This document shows, piece after piece, positions 51,591 through 59,689 of a DNA stretch of 64,000 nt. The stretch's first letter is position 1. Each line of letters begins with the position of its first letter. Position numbers and translations under genes: made by a program. The DNA is from Aldehydirespirator sp965203635 (GTDB lineage: Bacteria; Actinomycetota; Acidimicrobiia; Acidimicrobiales; Aldehydirespiratoraceae). The notes under the pieces were generated by a model, which was given only the letters and a program-made list of their open reading frames with translations, had not been told where the DNA came from and ran no database searches. The stretch covers positions 1,364,001 through 1,428,000 of the forward strand of contig OZ241903.1 of NCBI GenBank assembly GCA_965203635.1, read 5' to 3'.

Positions 51591-51735
51591 CTCGCCGGGG
51601 GCGGCTCGGCTGGGAGGTGTTGGTGCGGGCTGGTTGGTGTGGATCGTGTTGGGATGCTCGCCGGGGGCGGTTCGGCTGGGAGGTGTTGGTGCGGGCTGGT
51701 TGGTGTTGGGATGCTCGCCGGGGGCGGCTCGGCCA
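51591..51735. repeat. Imperfect tandem repeat, two full units and one partial
   Basis: Units beginning CTCGCCGGGGGCGG at 51591, 51657 and 51714 (pitch 66, then 57). Each continues through TGGGAGGTGTTGGTGCGGGC and TGGTTGGTGT. The unit at 51657 lacks 9 bases relative to the first. It fills most of the 320-bp gap between pyrE and the DUF222-HNH gene; the rest has no recognisable gene. Confidence 0.82.
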
Positions 51736-51766
51736 GGAAGTTGTTCGTTCAAGGAGTCTGTGCGGG

Positions 51767-53260
51767 ATGACCACGATGTGGGATCGCTTCAAGACTGCGG
51801 TGCAGGCCATTGACGTGGCCGTCCTGGACCGGGCCGACCTGGGTGTCTTGGCTGGGGAGATCGGAGCGGCTCGGGCCGTGCTCGACGGGCTGGAGGCTCG
51901 GGTGGCGGTCGGGCTGCGGCGGCTCGGTTCCAGCGAGGCCAGCACCGCCGAGACGCTGCGGCGGCAGACGGGCTGCTCGTCGCGAGAGGCCAAGCACCGT
52001 ACCCGGCGGGCCGAAGCTCTCGGGAAGATGCCCAACGTCGCCGAGGCCCTGTCGTCGGGACGCCTGACCGGAGAGCACGCCACTGCCCTGACCCGGGCCG
52101 CCGCCGAAACCTCGCCCGAGGCGGTCGACCGGGATGCCGGCCTGCTGGCTGAGGCGGAGTCCTTGCCCGCCGATGTGGCCTCCGGCAAGGCCAGGGACTG
52201 GGTCCGCCGCCGTCAGACCGGCGACGACCTGCAACGCCTACACATGTGGCAGCGTCGCAACCGGTCGTTGCTGTTCACCGCGGGCGAGGGCGGGATGGTC
52301 GCCGGCATCGCCAAGTTCGACCAGGTGTCGGGCGCCCAGTTCCAGAACCTGGTCGAGTCCCTGGCCGACCGCCTCTACCGGGCCGACGGCGGCCGTGACA
52401 ATCCCCACGCCCGCACCAGAGCCCAGTGCCGCCTCGACGCCCTGCTGTCGCTGGTAGGGATCGAACCCTCCCCCGCGCCCGGCCTCGCCCCCGCCCACGC
52501 CAACGGCCACAGCGCGTCCCCCGACTGCGACTCCAACCCCGGACCGGGCTCTGGTGTGGGCTCCGGCTCTGGTGTGGGCTCCGGCTCTGGTGTGGGCTCC
52601 GGCTCTGGTGTGGACTTGGGCCCCGGTCAGGGCTGCAGCGTCGGCGTCGGCGCTGGCTCTGGCTCTGGCTCCGGTTTGGGCTCTGGGCTGGGCTCTGGCT
52701 CTGGCCTCCCGTCCGTCACCGACTCCGACTCGGGTTCTGGCCCGGGCCTGGGATGCTCCTGCGGCCGAGGACTTGGCCCGAGGACCAAAGCTCAGCTGTG
52801 CATCGTGATGGACTTGGAGTACCTCGCCACCGAGGGCGAGCGCGGCCGCTGCGAGATCCCCGGCGTTGGTGCCCTTGCCCGCAGCGAACTCGAGCGCCTC
52901 GGCTGCGATGCCGACATCTACGGCATCATCTTCGACGGTCGGGGCGTCCCCTTGCACCACGGTCGCCGCACCCGGACCGTCTCTCCCCAGCAGTGGCGGG
53001 CACTGGTCGCCCGCGACAGGGGATGCGTGATCTGCGGCGCTGCGCCCAGCCTGTGCCAGGCCCACCACGTGAGGTACTGGATTCTGGGCGGCCGCACCGA
53101 CATCGACAATTTGGCTCTGGTATGCCACCAGCACCACCGCTGGATCCACGACAACCGGATCACCTTGCGGTGGGGTTCCGACGGCTGGCGCGCCCCACCT
53201 GGTCCGGCCCCGCCGAGTCTCACCACCCGCCGCCCCGGGCTGGCACTCCAACCCGCTTAG
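51767..53260 (+). CDS. DUF222-HNH endonuclease-like protein with Gly-Ser linker
   Basis: 497 residues from ATG at 51767 (AGGAG upstream). DUF222 domain (about 1-250) rich in Arg/Ala helices, followed by a 70-residue Gly-Ser-Val linker encoded by 18-bp repeats, then an HNH domain with CVICGAAPSLCQAHHVRYW and NLALVCHQHHRWIHD. The family is abundant in Actinobacteria, often in many copies and poorly characterised. It is thought to be a mobile or repeat-associated nuclease. The long low-complexity linker is unusual. The upstream extension of the frame is repeat DNA. Confidence 0.85.
   Translation: MTTMWDRFKTAVQAIDVAVLDRADLGVLAGEIGAARAVLDGLEARVAVGLRRLGSSEASTAETLRRQTGCSSREAKHRTRRAEALGKMPNVAEALSSGRLTGEHATALTRAAAETSPEAVDRDAGLLAEAESLPADVASGKARDWVRRRQTGDDLQRLHMWQRRNRSLLFTAGEGGMVAGIAKFDQVSGAQFQNLVESLADRLYRADGGRDNPHARTRAQCRLDALLSLVGIEPSPAPGLAPAHANGHSASPDCDSNPGPGSGVGSGSGVGSGSGVGSGSGVDLGPGQGCSVGVGAGSGSGSGLGSGLGSGSGLPSVTDSDSGSGPGLGCSCGRGLGPRTKAQLCIVMDLEYLATEGERGRCEIPGVGALARSELERLGCDADIYGIIFDGRGVPLHHGRRTRTVSPQQWRALVARDRGCVICGAAPSLCQAHHVRYWILGGRTDIDNLALVCHQHHRWIHDNRITLRWGSDGWRAPPGPAPPSLTTRRPGLALQPA
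52547..52613 (+). repeat. 18-bp tandem repeat coding for GSGVGS linker
   Basis: Units of GGCTCTGGTGTGGGCTCC at 52547, 52565, 52583 and a diverged fourth at 52601. In frame with the HNH gene. Further GGCTCTGG repeats continue to about 52740. Confidence 0.9.
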
Positions 53261-53299
53261 GCGGTTGCGGCTGCTATGGCGGCGCTCTCAGCAAGCGCA

Positions 53300-54013
53300 C
53301 TAGCGGCAGTATTGGCTCAGGTCGCCCATCAGCCGGGTGTTCGAGTCCTGGGCCGCGGGGACCAGTGCCTCGGGGAACCGCAACGACTCGCCGCCGCTCA
53401 GTCGCTTGAGCCCCTCCGCCCACAATTGATCCCAGTAGACGGGGTCCTTCACGTCGTCTTGCTCGACGCGGTCTCGGCGCACAGGAATGGCGACCAGACG
53501 CGAATTCAGGTTCGGAATCGTGGCCAGCTTGTCGAGCCCATTCGATGCGCCGACCACCAGCACCGCCCTCCGCCGGTAGTCGAGCCTGCGCCGCCCGCCG
53601 TGCTGGGCCGCCGAGTATCTAAGCGCGTTGCGGTCGAACATGTGGCGAGGCTTGTCGTGCACGCGGGCGAGGCTGTCGGTCGCGCAGCGGAGAACCTCGC
53701 GAGGCTGGCCGTCCCACTCGGGAAGGGTCGCCAGCCACTCCCGGAAGGGATTTACCACGCTAACGCTTAGCAATCGGCGCAGGGTCATCCTCCACTGCCA
53801 CGCCGTGCAGCCCGCCACAACCTGCTTCCGGACATGCCCGAGCAGCACGTTTCGGGGGTACTTGGTGATCTTCTCCCACAGCGGCGATAGCGGATCGTGC
53901 CGGGTCGGGCCCTCGGCCCACTCGCCGTCCCCGGTCATCTCGTTGAGCCGCACCGACATGTCGGCCTGCTCTAGAAGTCTTCTCAATGTCTTACGGCCAA
54001 GCAATACTCTCAT
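53300..54013 (-). CDS. Decayed VapE-like phage/plasmid replication protein
   Basis: 237 residues from ATG at 54013 (AGGAAGG upstream). The segment NPFREWLATLPEWDGQPREV and the C-terminal LDYRRRAVLVVGASNG, LNSRLVAIPVRR and VYWDQLWAEGLKRL match virulence-associated E ATPases. The Walker A region that should lie between them is absent, and the whole is about half the usual length. Internal deletion is likely. AT-rich upstream DNA. Probably a prophage remnant, with no other phage gene beside it. Confidence 0.65.
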   Translation of the reverse strand: MRVLLGRKTLRRLLEQADMSVRLNEMTGDGEWAEGPTRHDPLSPLWEKITKYPRNVLLGHVRKQVVAGCTAWQWRMTLRRLLSVSVVNPFREWLATLPEWDGQPREVLRCATDSLARVHDKPRHMFDRNALRYSAAQHGGRRRLDYRRRAVLVVGASNGLDKLATIPNLNSRLVAIPVRRDRVEQDDVKDPVYWDQLWAEGLKRLSGGESLRFPEALVPAAQDSNTRLMGDLSQYCR

Positions 54014-54137
54014 AAAGCACCTTCCTGCTATTCCATAAACTATGAATAAGGAGGTAAAAATATCACAACATCATGAATTAGTCTAGGAGAAGCAGCCTGT
54101 CAGCGAGATCGAGTGTGATCTGTCGGGCTGATCGGCG

Positions 54138-54998
54138 CTAGCCGCGGCGGCCGGCTACCGGGCTCAGCGACGTGACCGCCACGCCCGCGATCACCAGGCA
54201 GATCCCGACGATCAGGGCCACCGTCACCGGCTCGGACAGCACCGTCATGGCCAGCGTCGCCGCCACCGCCGGCTCCAGCAGGCCCACCACCACCGCCACG
54301 CTCAGCGTGAGACGCTTCAGGCCGGCCCCCCACAGCGAATGGGCCAGCATCACCGTCACCAGACCCAGGTACAGCACAGTCGAGGTGGAGGCGACCGAGT
54401 CGAACGTCGTGTCCACCGCCGTCACCGCGACCGGCAGCATCAGCACCGAGCCCCCGGCCAGCACCGTCGCCATGGCGGTCACCAGCGGCCGGTCCCGCAT
54501 GAGCTGCTGGGCCGCGAACCCCTGGCACGGGATGCCGCACCCGGCCAGCACCGCCAGCGCGACCCCGCTCCACACCACCTCGGCCGCGCCGCCCGACAGC
54601 AGGGCCACCCCCGCCACCGCCAGCAGCATCCCGGCCAGCCAGTGCCGGTCCGGGCGATGCCGGTACGCCAACCAGTCGATCAGCCCCGCCGCCAGCGGGC
54701 CGATGCCGATGGCGACCAGGGTCCCGACCGCCACCCCGGTGCGGGCCATCGCCTCGAAGAACAACAGCTGGCTGACCGCCACCCCCACCGCCCCGAGCAC
54801 CACCCAGCGGACCGGCAGCCGGTAGCGCCACGGCGCCTGGCCCCGCAGCGTGGTCAGCACCAGCAGCCCGGTCGCTCCGATCGCGCCCCGCCATGCCCCG
54901 GTGGCGACCGGGTTCATCGAGTCGGGCCCGAGCTCGGCCGCGGTCCCGATCGTCCCGATCAGCGACGTGGCCAGCGCGGTCGCCCCCACCCCCAGCAT
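54138..54998 (-). CDS. EamA/DMT-superfamily transporter
   Basis: 286 residues from ATG at 54998, ten hydrophobic segments in two EamA repeats. Typical pieces: AVGVAVSQLLFFEAMARTGV in the first repeat and VMLAHSLWGAGLKRLTLSVA and VGLLEPAVAATLAM in the second. Probably a metabolite exporter. Divergent from the sulfotransferase, with a 161-bp region between. Substrate unknown. Confidence 0.85.
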   Translation of the reverse strand: MLGVGATALATSLIGTIGTAAELGPDSMNPVATGAWRGAIGATGLLVLTTLRGQAPWRYRLPVRWVVLGAVGVAVSQLLFFEAMARTGVAVGTLVAIGIGPLAAGLIDWLAYRHRPDRHWLAGMLLAVAGVALLSGGAAEVVWSGVALAVLAGCGIPCQGFAAQQLMRDRPLVTAMATVLAGGSVLMLPVAVTAVDTTFDSVASTSTVLYLGLVTVMLAHSLWGAGLKRLTLSVAVVVGLLEPAVAATLAMTVLSEPVTVALIVGICLVIAGVAVTSLSPVAGRRG

Positions 54999-55159
54999 CG
55001 TCGTGCGCCGCGCCCGTCCCGGATCATCCCCGATCAACGCGCACCTCGAGACAGCCGGGCCACAGCCAAGCGCCCATCGTAGGCCCACACCAGCCCACGA
55101 CGGCGCTCCCTGCACCCCTGGTTGGCCCGATACCCGGTCCTGCTACGTTGACGCCCGAT

Positions 55160-56434
55160 ATGAGCCCCGATATGAGTGCATCCTCGAAGCTCACGCCCAT
55201 GACCGAGCGGCTCGTCCGGCCCGACTGGGTGCGGCGCATCAACCTCATGGCCGGCTCCGTCGGCGGCAACCCCCGCGACCTCGTCCCCATCGACGCCGGC
55301 GACCTCCTCGACACCGCCACCGCCGGCCTCGGCGGCCTGCCCGCCGGCGACCTCGGCGACCCCCGCTGGCAGGAGCGCTTCGAAGCCCTCGCCGCCGCCG
55401 TCGACGCCGCCCCCATGCACCTCGTCGGCCGGCTCATCACCAAACAGGAACTGCTGCGCTCGCTGCGGACCCGCCTCCTGCTCACCGCCGCCATCGACGC
55501 CGCCCCCGAGATCACCCGCCAGCCCGTGACCGCGCCGGTGATCGTCACCGGCCCGGCCCGCTCCGGCACCACCATCCTCTTCGAGCTGCTCGCCCTCGAC
55601 CCCGGTCTGCGGCCCCCCACCGCCGCCGAGGCCCTCCACCCCATGCCCCTGCCCGAAGCCGCCGACGTCGACGCCGGCCTGCCCGAGCCGCTCGTGCTCA
55701 GCGAATGCGAGCAAGAGTTCTGGGCCGACGTCCAACCCGAGTTCATGGCCCTCCACGAGCTGCGCTCCGACCTGCCCGTCGAGTGCGTCACCATCACCCA
55801 GGGCAGCTTCTGCGGCTTCCACTGGAGCATGATCGCCTCGCTCGACAGCTGGCTGCCCGACCCGGCCGTCAACTACGCCTACGAGCGGCAGTTCCTCCAG
55901 GCTCTCCAGCACGGCGCCGGCCCCACCCAATGGGTGCTCAAGACCCCCGGCCACCTCATGCTGCTGCCGCTGCTGTACGCCGAGTTCGGCGACGCCTGGG
56001 TGGTGCAGACCCACCGCGACCCGGCCAAGACCATGCCGTCCACCGTGAGCACCACCGCCATGATCCAGTGGCTGCGCACCGACCACGTCGACGTCGACGC
56101 CATGGCCGAAGTCATCCTGGCCGTGTTCGCCGCCGGCCTCAACGGCTCCATCGACGTGCGGGCCTCGGGCGCGGTGCCCGGCGACCGGTTCGTGGACGTG
56201 CACTTCGCCCAGCTGATGAGCGACCCGGTGGCCACCCTGCGAGCCGCCTACGCCCGGATGGGCCGCGACTTCACCGACGACCACGCCGCCGCCGTGCTCG
56301 ACTACCTGGCCCACAAGCCCAAGGGCAAGTTCGGCGTGCACCGCTACCAGCCCGAGGACTGGGGCTTCACCGCCGAGTCGCTGCGGTCCGCCCTGGCCCC
56401 CTACATCGACCACTACGGGGTGGCCAATGAGTGA
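55160..56434 (+). CDS. Sulfotransferase-family protein
   Basis: 424 residues from ATG at 55160 (alternatives at 55172 and 55199). PAPS-binding loop TGPARSGTTILFELLAL (130-146) and a second conserved stretch VLKTPGHLMLLPLLYAEFGD and VQTHRDP, which is the 3'-phosphate site of Sulfotransfer_3 proteins. Transfers sulfate from PAPS to hydroxyls of lipids or carbohydrates. The next two genes, DUF1214 and TPR, read in the same direction. The DNA around the start has a repeated GATATGAGCCCCGATATGAG. Confidence 0.85.
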   Translation: MSPDMSASSKLTPMTERLVRPDWVRRINLMAGSVGGNPRDLVPIDAGDLLDTATAGLGGLPAGDLGDPRWQERFEALAAAVDAAPMHLVGRLITKQELLRSLRTRLLLTAAIDAAPEITRQPVTAPVIVTGPARSGTTILFELLALDPGLRPPTAAEALHPMPLPEAADVDAGLPEPLVLSECEQEFWADVQPEFMALHELRSDLPVECVTITQGSFCGFHWSMIASLDSWLPDPAVNYAYERQFLQALQHGAGPTQWVLKTPGHLMLLPLLYAEFGDAWVVQTHRDPAKTMPSTVSTTAMIQWLRTDHVDVDAMAEVILAVFAAGLNGSIDVRASGAVPGDRFVDVHFAQLMSDPVATLRAAYARMGRDFTDDHAAAVLDYLAHKPKGKFGVHRYQPEDWGFTAESLRSALAPYIDHYGVANE

Positions 56435-56503
56435 CCAGCTCAACGACACCCCCCTGCACGGCGGACCCCGGATTTCTTGGTGCGACTTCTGCGTACCTAC
56501 CAC

Positions 56504-56539
56504 CGAAAACCGACCCGAGATCGAAAACCGACCCGAGAT
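56504..56539 (+). repeat. 18-bp tandem repeat related to the 59.5-kb hairpin elements
   Basis: Two exact copies of CGAAAACCGACCCGAGAT (56504-56521 and 56522-56539). The reverse complement, ATCTCGGGTCGGTTTT, is the left part of the 46-bp elements at 59501 and 59560. Lies between the sulfotransferase stop and the DUF1214 start. Confidence 0.88.
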
Positions 56540-56554
56540 TCCCGGAGGAAACGG

Positions 56555-57709
56555 GTGACCGACGACGCTCACCAGCCCAACGACACGGCGTCCCGCCGGG
56601 CGCTCCACGAGCTGATCGACCTCCTCGGCGACGTCGACCGCCGCTGGGCGTCGCCCGAGTGGAACCTCCACACCGACGACGACGTCGTCGGCGCCCACCG
56701 GGCCCTCATGCACATGCTGCAATGGGGCCTCGTCGGGCTGTTCGAGCGCGACCCGGCCGCCCCCCGGTTCCATCGCATCGTCGACCCCGACCGCAAGGTC
56801 CTGGGCGACAACCCCGACGCCGTCTACTTCGACGCCCCCGTGTCGGCCGGCCACATCTACCGGGTGACCGGCGAGACCAGGGGCGCGGCCTACGTGTCGA
56901 TCACCGTTGAAGCGGGCGAGGCCTGGGGGTCGATGAGCAACCAGACGGTTGGGGTGCTCAACGACGAGTCGTTCGACGTCGACGCCGACGGCCGCTTCGA
57001 GATCCAGCTCGGCGGCGAGCCCCGCCCCCGCAACTGGCTGGCCCTGCCCGAGCGCTCCGGCTCGATCAGCACCCGCCACTACTTCGAGAACCCCACCTAC
57101 GCGGCCGCCGACCCGGCCCGGGTCCCCGTCATGCGCATCCAGGTCATCGACGGCGACGGCAACCCGGTCACCACGCCGCCGCCCCGCCCGTCCGACGACA
57201 CCGTGGCCGCCGGCATCCGCCGGGTCGCCGGCCTGGTGCGGGAGCTCACCGTCGACCGCCCGCCCATGGCCAGCGACCGGGCCCGCACCTGGATCTCGCG
57301 GGTGCCCAACGTGTTCCCGCCGCCGGACCGGCCCGGCGACCTGGGCCTGGCCGCCTTCGACGCCGCCTACGCCATGGCCCCGTTCCTGATCGGCCCCGAC
57401 GAGGCGCTGGTCATCCGGGCCCGCTGGCCGCAGTGCCGCTACGGCAACGTCTGCCTGTGGAACCGCCACCTGCAGACCTTCGACTACGCCACCCGGTCGA
57501 TCTCGCTCAACCGGGCCCAGACCACCGCCGACGCCGACGGCCGCTTCACCGCGGTCATCGCCCACACCGACCCCGGCGTCGGCAACTGGCTCGACTCCGA
57601 GGGCCGGCCCTTCGGCATCGTCTACTGGCGCTTCATGCTCCCCGAAGGCGACATCGAGACCGCCCAAGCCGAGGTGGTCCCCTTCGCCGAGATCGCATCC
57701 CGACTCTGA
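56555..57709 (+). CDS. DUF1214-type protein
   Basis: 384 residues from GTG at 56555, preceded by GGAGG at 7 bp. DUF1214 proteins occur in Actinobacteria beside sulfotransferases and fatty-acid genes; function unknown. Seen: DPDRKVLGDNPDAVYFDAPV, ENPTYAAADPARVPVMRIQV and a C-terminal FGIVYWRFMLPEGD, all family-typical. No signal peptide, so probably cytoplasmic. Acts in the same transcription unit as the sulfotransferase and the TPR gene, judging by direction and spacing. Confidence 0.8.
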   Translation: MTDDAHQPNDTASRRALHELIDLLGDVDRRWASPEWNLHTDDDVVGAHRALMHMLQWGLVGLFERDPAAPRFHRIVDPDRKVLGDNPDAVYFDAPVSAGHIYRVTGETRGAAYVSITVEAGEAWGSMSNQTVGVLNDESFDVDADGRFEIQLGGEPRPRNWLALPERSGSISTRHYFENPTYAAADPARVPVMRIQVIDGDGNPVTTPPPRPSDDTVAAGIRRVAGLVRELTVDRPPMASDRARTWISRVPNVFPPPDRPGDLGLAAFDAAYAMAPFLIGPDEALVIRARWPQCRYGNVCLWNRHLQTFDYATRSISLNRAQTTADADGRFTAVIAHTDPGVGNWLDSEGRPFGIVYWRFMLPEGDIETAQAEVVPFAEIASRL

Positions 57710-57766
57710 ACTGTTGCCGCCGGGAGTAGTACGTTCGGGCCGAGTCGAGACCCTCGGGAGGCTGAG

Positions 57767-59461
57767 ATGGCGGGGGACAGCACGCACGACGACGGCTACT
57801 ACGACCTCGGGTCATACACCTGGCCGGTCACGGCCGCGAATCCCCAGGCCCAGACCTGGTTCGACCGGGGGATGGCCTGGTGCTACGGCTTCAACCACGA
57901 CGAGGCCATCGCCTGCTTCGGGCAGGCCCTCGAATGCGACCCCGACCTGGCCATGGCCCACTGGGGCATCGCCTACGCCATCGGCCCCAACTACAACAAG
58001 CCCTGGGAGGACTTCGACGAGGACGACCTGAGCCAGTCGCTCGACCTGGCCCGGTCCGCCTGCGCCGCAGCCGCCGGTGCCGCCGCGGGGGCGACCCCGG
58101 TCGAGCAGGCCCTGATCGCCGCGTTGGCCGAGCGGTACCCGGCCGGCCCCGACGAACCCTCCGGGTCCGACGAGTTCTGCTCCTGGAACGACGCCTACGC
58201 CGACGCCATGCGGGCCGTCCACCAGGCCCACTCTGACGACCTCGACGTGTGCGCCCTGTTCGCCGAGGCCGTCATGAACCGCACCCCCTGGGCGCTGTGG
58301 GACCTGGTCACCGGCGAGCCCGCCGACGGCGCCGGCACCGTCGAGGCCACCGAGGTCCTCGAGGCCGCCTTCCAGGACCTCGACGCCGACGGCGCCAACC
58401 AGCATCCCGGCCTGCTGCACATGTACATCCACCTCATGGAGATGTCGCCCCACCCCGAGCGGGCCCTCAAGGCCGGCGACACGCTGGTCGACCTGCTCCC
58501 CGACGCCGGGCACCTGGTCCACATGCCCACCCACATCGACGTCCTCTGCGGCCACTACCAGAACGTGGTGGCCCGCAACCACGCCGCCGTCGTGGCCGAC
58601 CGCAGCTACCTGGAGCGGGAGGGTCCGGCCAACTTCTACACCCTGTACCGCTGCCACAACTACCACTTCAAGGCGTACGGGGCGATGTTCCTGGGCCAGT
58701 ACGGCCCGGCCGCCGAGGCCGCCACCGAGATGGTCGCCACCCTGCCCGCCGGGCTTCTCGGCCCCGACGACGCCCCGCTGGCCGACTGGCTGGAGGGGTT
58801 CGTGCCGGTCAAGCAGCACGTGCTGATCCGCTTCGGGAAGTGGCCGGAGATCCTCGACCAGCCGTTCCCCGACGACCCCGACCTCTACTGCGTCACCACC
58901 GCCATGATGCACTACGCCCGGGCGGTGGCGTGCGCGTCCACCGGGCGGGTCGCCGAGGCCGAGCAGGAGGCTGCGGCGTTCATGGCGGCCCGGGACCGGG
59001 TGCCCGAGAGCCGGATGCTGTTCAACAACACCTGCCTCGACATCCTGGCCGTGGCCGAGGCCATGATGACCGGCGAGGTCGAGTACCGGAAGGGCAACTT
59101 CGACGCCGCCTTCGAGCATCTCGGCCGGGCGGTGGAGCTCGACGACAACCTGCCCTACGACGAGCCGTGGGGCTGGATGCAGCCCACCCGCCACGCCCTG
59201 GGCGCGCTGCTGATGGAGCAGGGCCGCCTGGACGAGGCCGAGGCCGCCTACCGGGCCGACCTGGGGTTGGACGGCCGGCTGCGGCGGGCCTGCTGGCATC
59301 CCGACAACGTGTGGAGCCTGCACGGACTGCACGAGTGCCTGACCCGCCGGGGCGAGACCGTCGAGGCCAACCACATCAAGCAGCGCCTCGATGTGGCCCA
59401 GGCCCGAGCCGACGTCCCCATCAAGTCATCCTGCTACTGCCGCCTAGACCACACCACCTGA
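57767..59461 (+). CDS. TPR-repeat protein
   Basis: 564 residues, preceded by GGGAGG. Contains repeated helix pairs with TPR-like spacing: WCYGFNHDEAIACFGQALEC with DPDLAMAHWGIAYAIGPNYN near the N-terminus, and FDAAFEHLGRAVELDDN and MEQGRLDEAEAAYRADLGL near the C-terminus. Several His/Cys-rich loops lie between (LLHMYIHLMEMSPHPERAL, YRCHNYHFKAYG), a layout recurring in this family. No enzymatic domain. Likely a scaffold or regulator for the sulfotransferase/DUF1214 unit, which is inference. Confidence 0.78.
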   Translation: MAGDSTHDDGYYDLGSYTWPVTAANPQAQTWFDRGMAWCYGFNHDEAIACFGQALECDPDLAMAHWGIAYAIGPNYNKPWEDFDEDDLSQSLDLARSACAAAAGAAAGATPVEQALIAALAERYPAGPDEPSGSDEFCSWNDAYADAMRAVHQAHSDDLDVCALFAEAVMNRTPWALWDLVTGEPADGAGTVEATEVLEAAFQDLDADGANQHPGLLHMYIHLMEMSPHPERALKAGDTLVDLLPDAGHLVHMPTHIDVLCGHYQNVVARNHAAVVADRSYLEREGPANFYTLYRCHNYHFKAYGAMFLGQYGPAAEAATEMVATLPAGLLGPDDAPLADWLEGFVPVKQHVLIRFGKWPEILDQPFPDDPDLYCVTTAMMHYARAVACASTGRVAEAEQEAAAFMAARDRVPESRMLFNNTCLDILAVAEAMMTGEVEYRKGNFDAAFEHLGRAVELDDNLPYDEPWGWMQPTRHALGALLMEQGRLDEAEAAYRADLGLDGRLRRACWHPDNVWSLHGLHECLTRRGETVEANHIKQRLDVAQARADVPIKSSCYCRLDHTT

Positions 59462-59500
59462 CCCCCCCCGGGTCGTCCCCCCGGACCGCTCACCCCGAGT

Positions 59501-59605
59501 TCTCGGGTCGGTTTTGTGTGTATATCGCGCGTATCCAACCCGAGATCTAGGCGACGGTTTCTCGGGTCGGTTTTGTGTGTATATCGCGCGTATCCAACCC
59601 GAGAT
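59501..59605. repeat. Two identical 46-bp hairpin-forming elements
   Basis: 59501-59546 and 59560-59605 are identical, offset by 59. Each begins TCTCGGGT and ends ACCCGAGA, an 8-bp inverted repeat, and contains a near-palindromic ATATCGCGCGTAT centre. They lie after the TPR stop and before the DUF3179 lipoprotein, where a terminator or a REP-like element would fit. The same left arm occurs in tandem at 56504-56539. Confidence 0.88.
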
Positions 59606-59689
59606 TTGGGCGGCGGTGCCGGCTGGGACGCACCGCCGGTCTGCCGTTCGACTGCCGCCTGAGCGCGCCTCGGGGCCTAGCGTGATGAC

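Noticed and set aside
52455..52480. tRNA T-arm-like sequence (GGGTTCGATCCCTAC on the minus strand)
   Set aside because: It lies inside the DUF222-HNH coding sequence and no acceptor, D or anticodon arms can be built.
55034..57787. A 917-codon minus-strand open frame across the sulfotransferase and DUF1214 genes
   Set aside because: Shadow of two recognisable plus-strand genes; low-complexity Gly/Val/His content.
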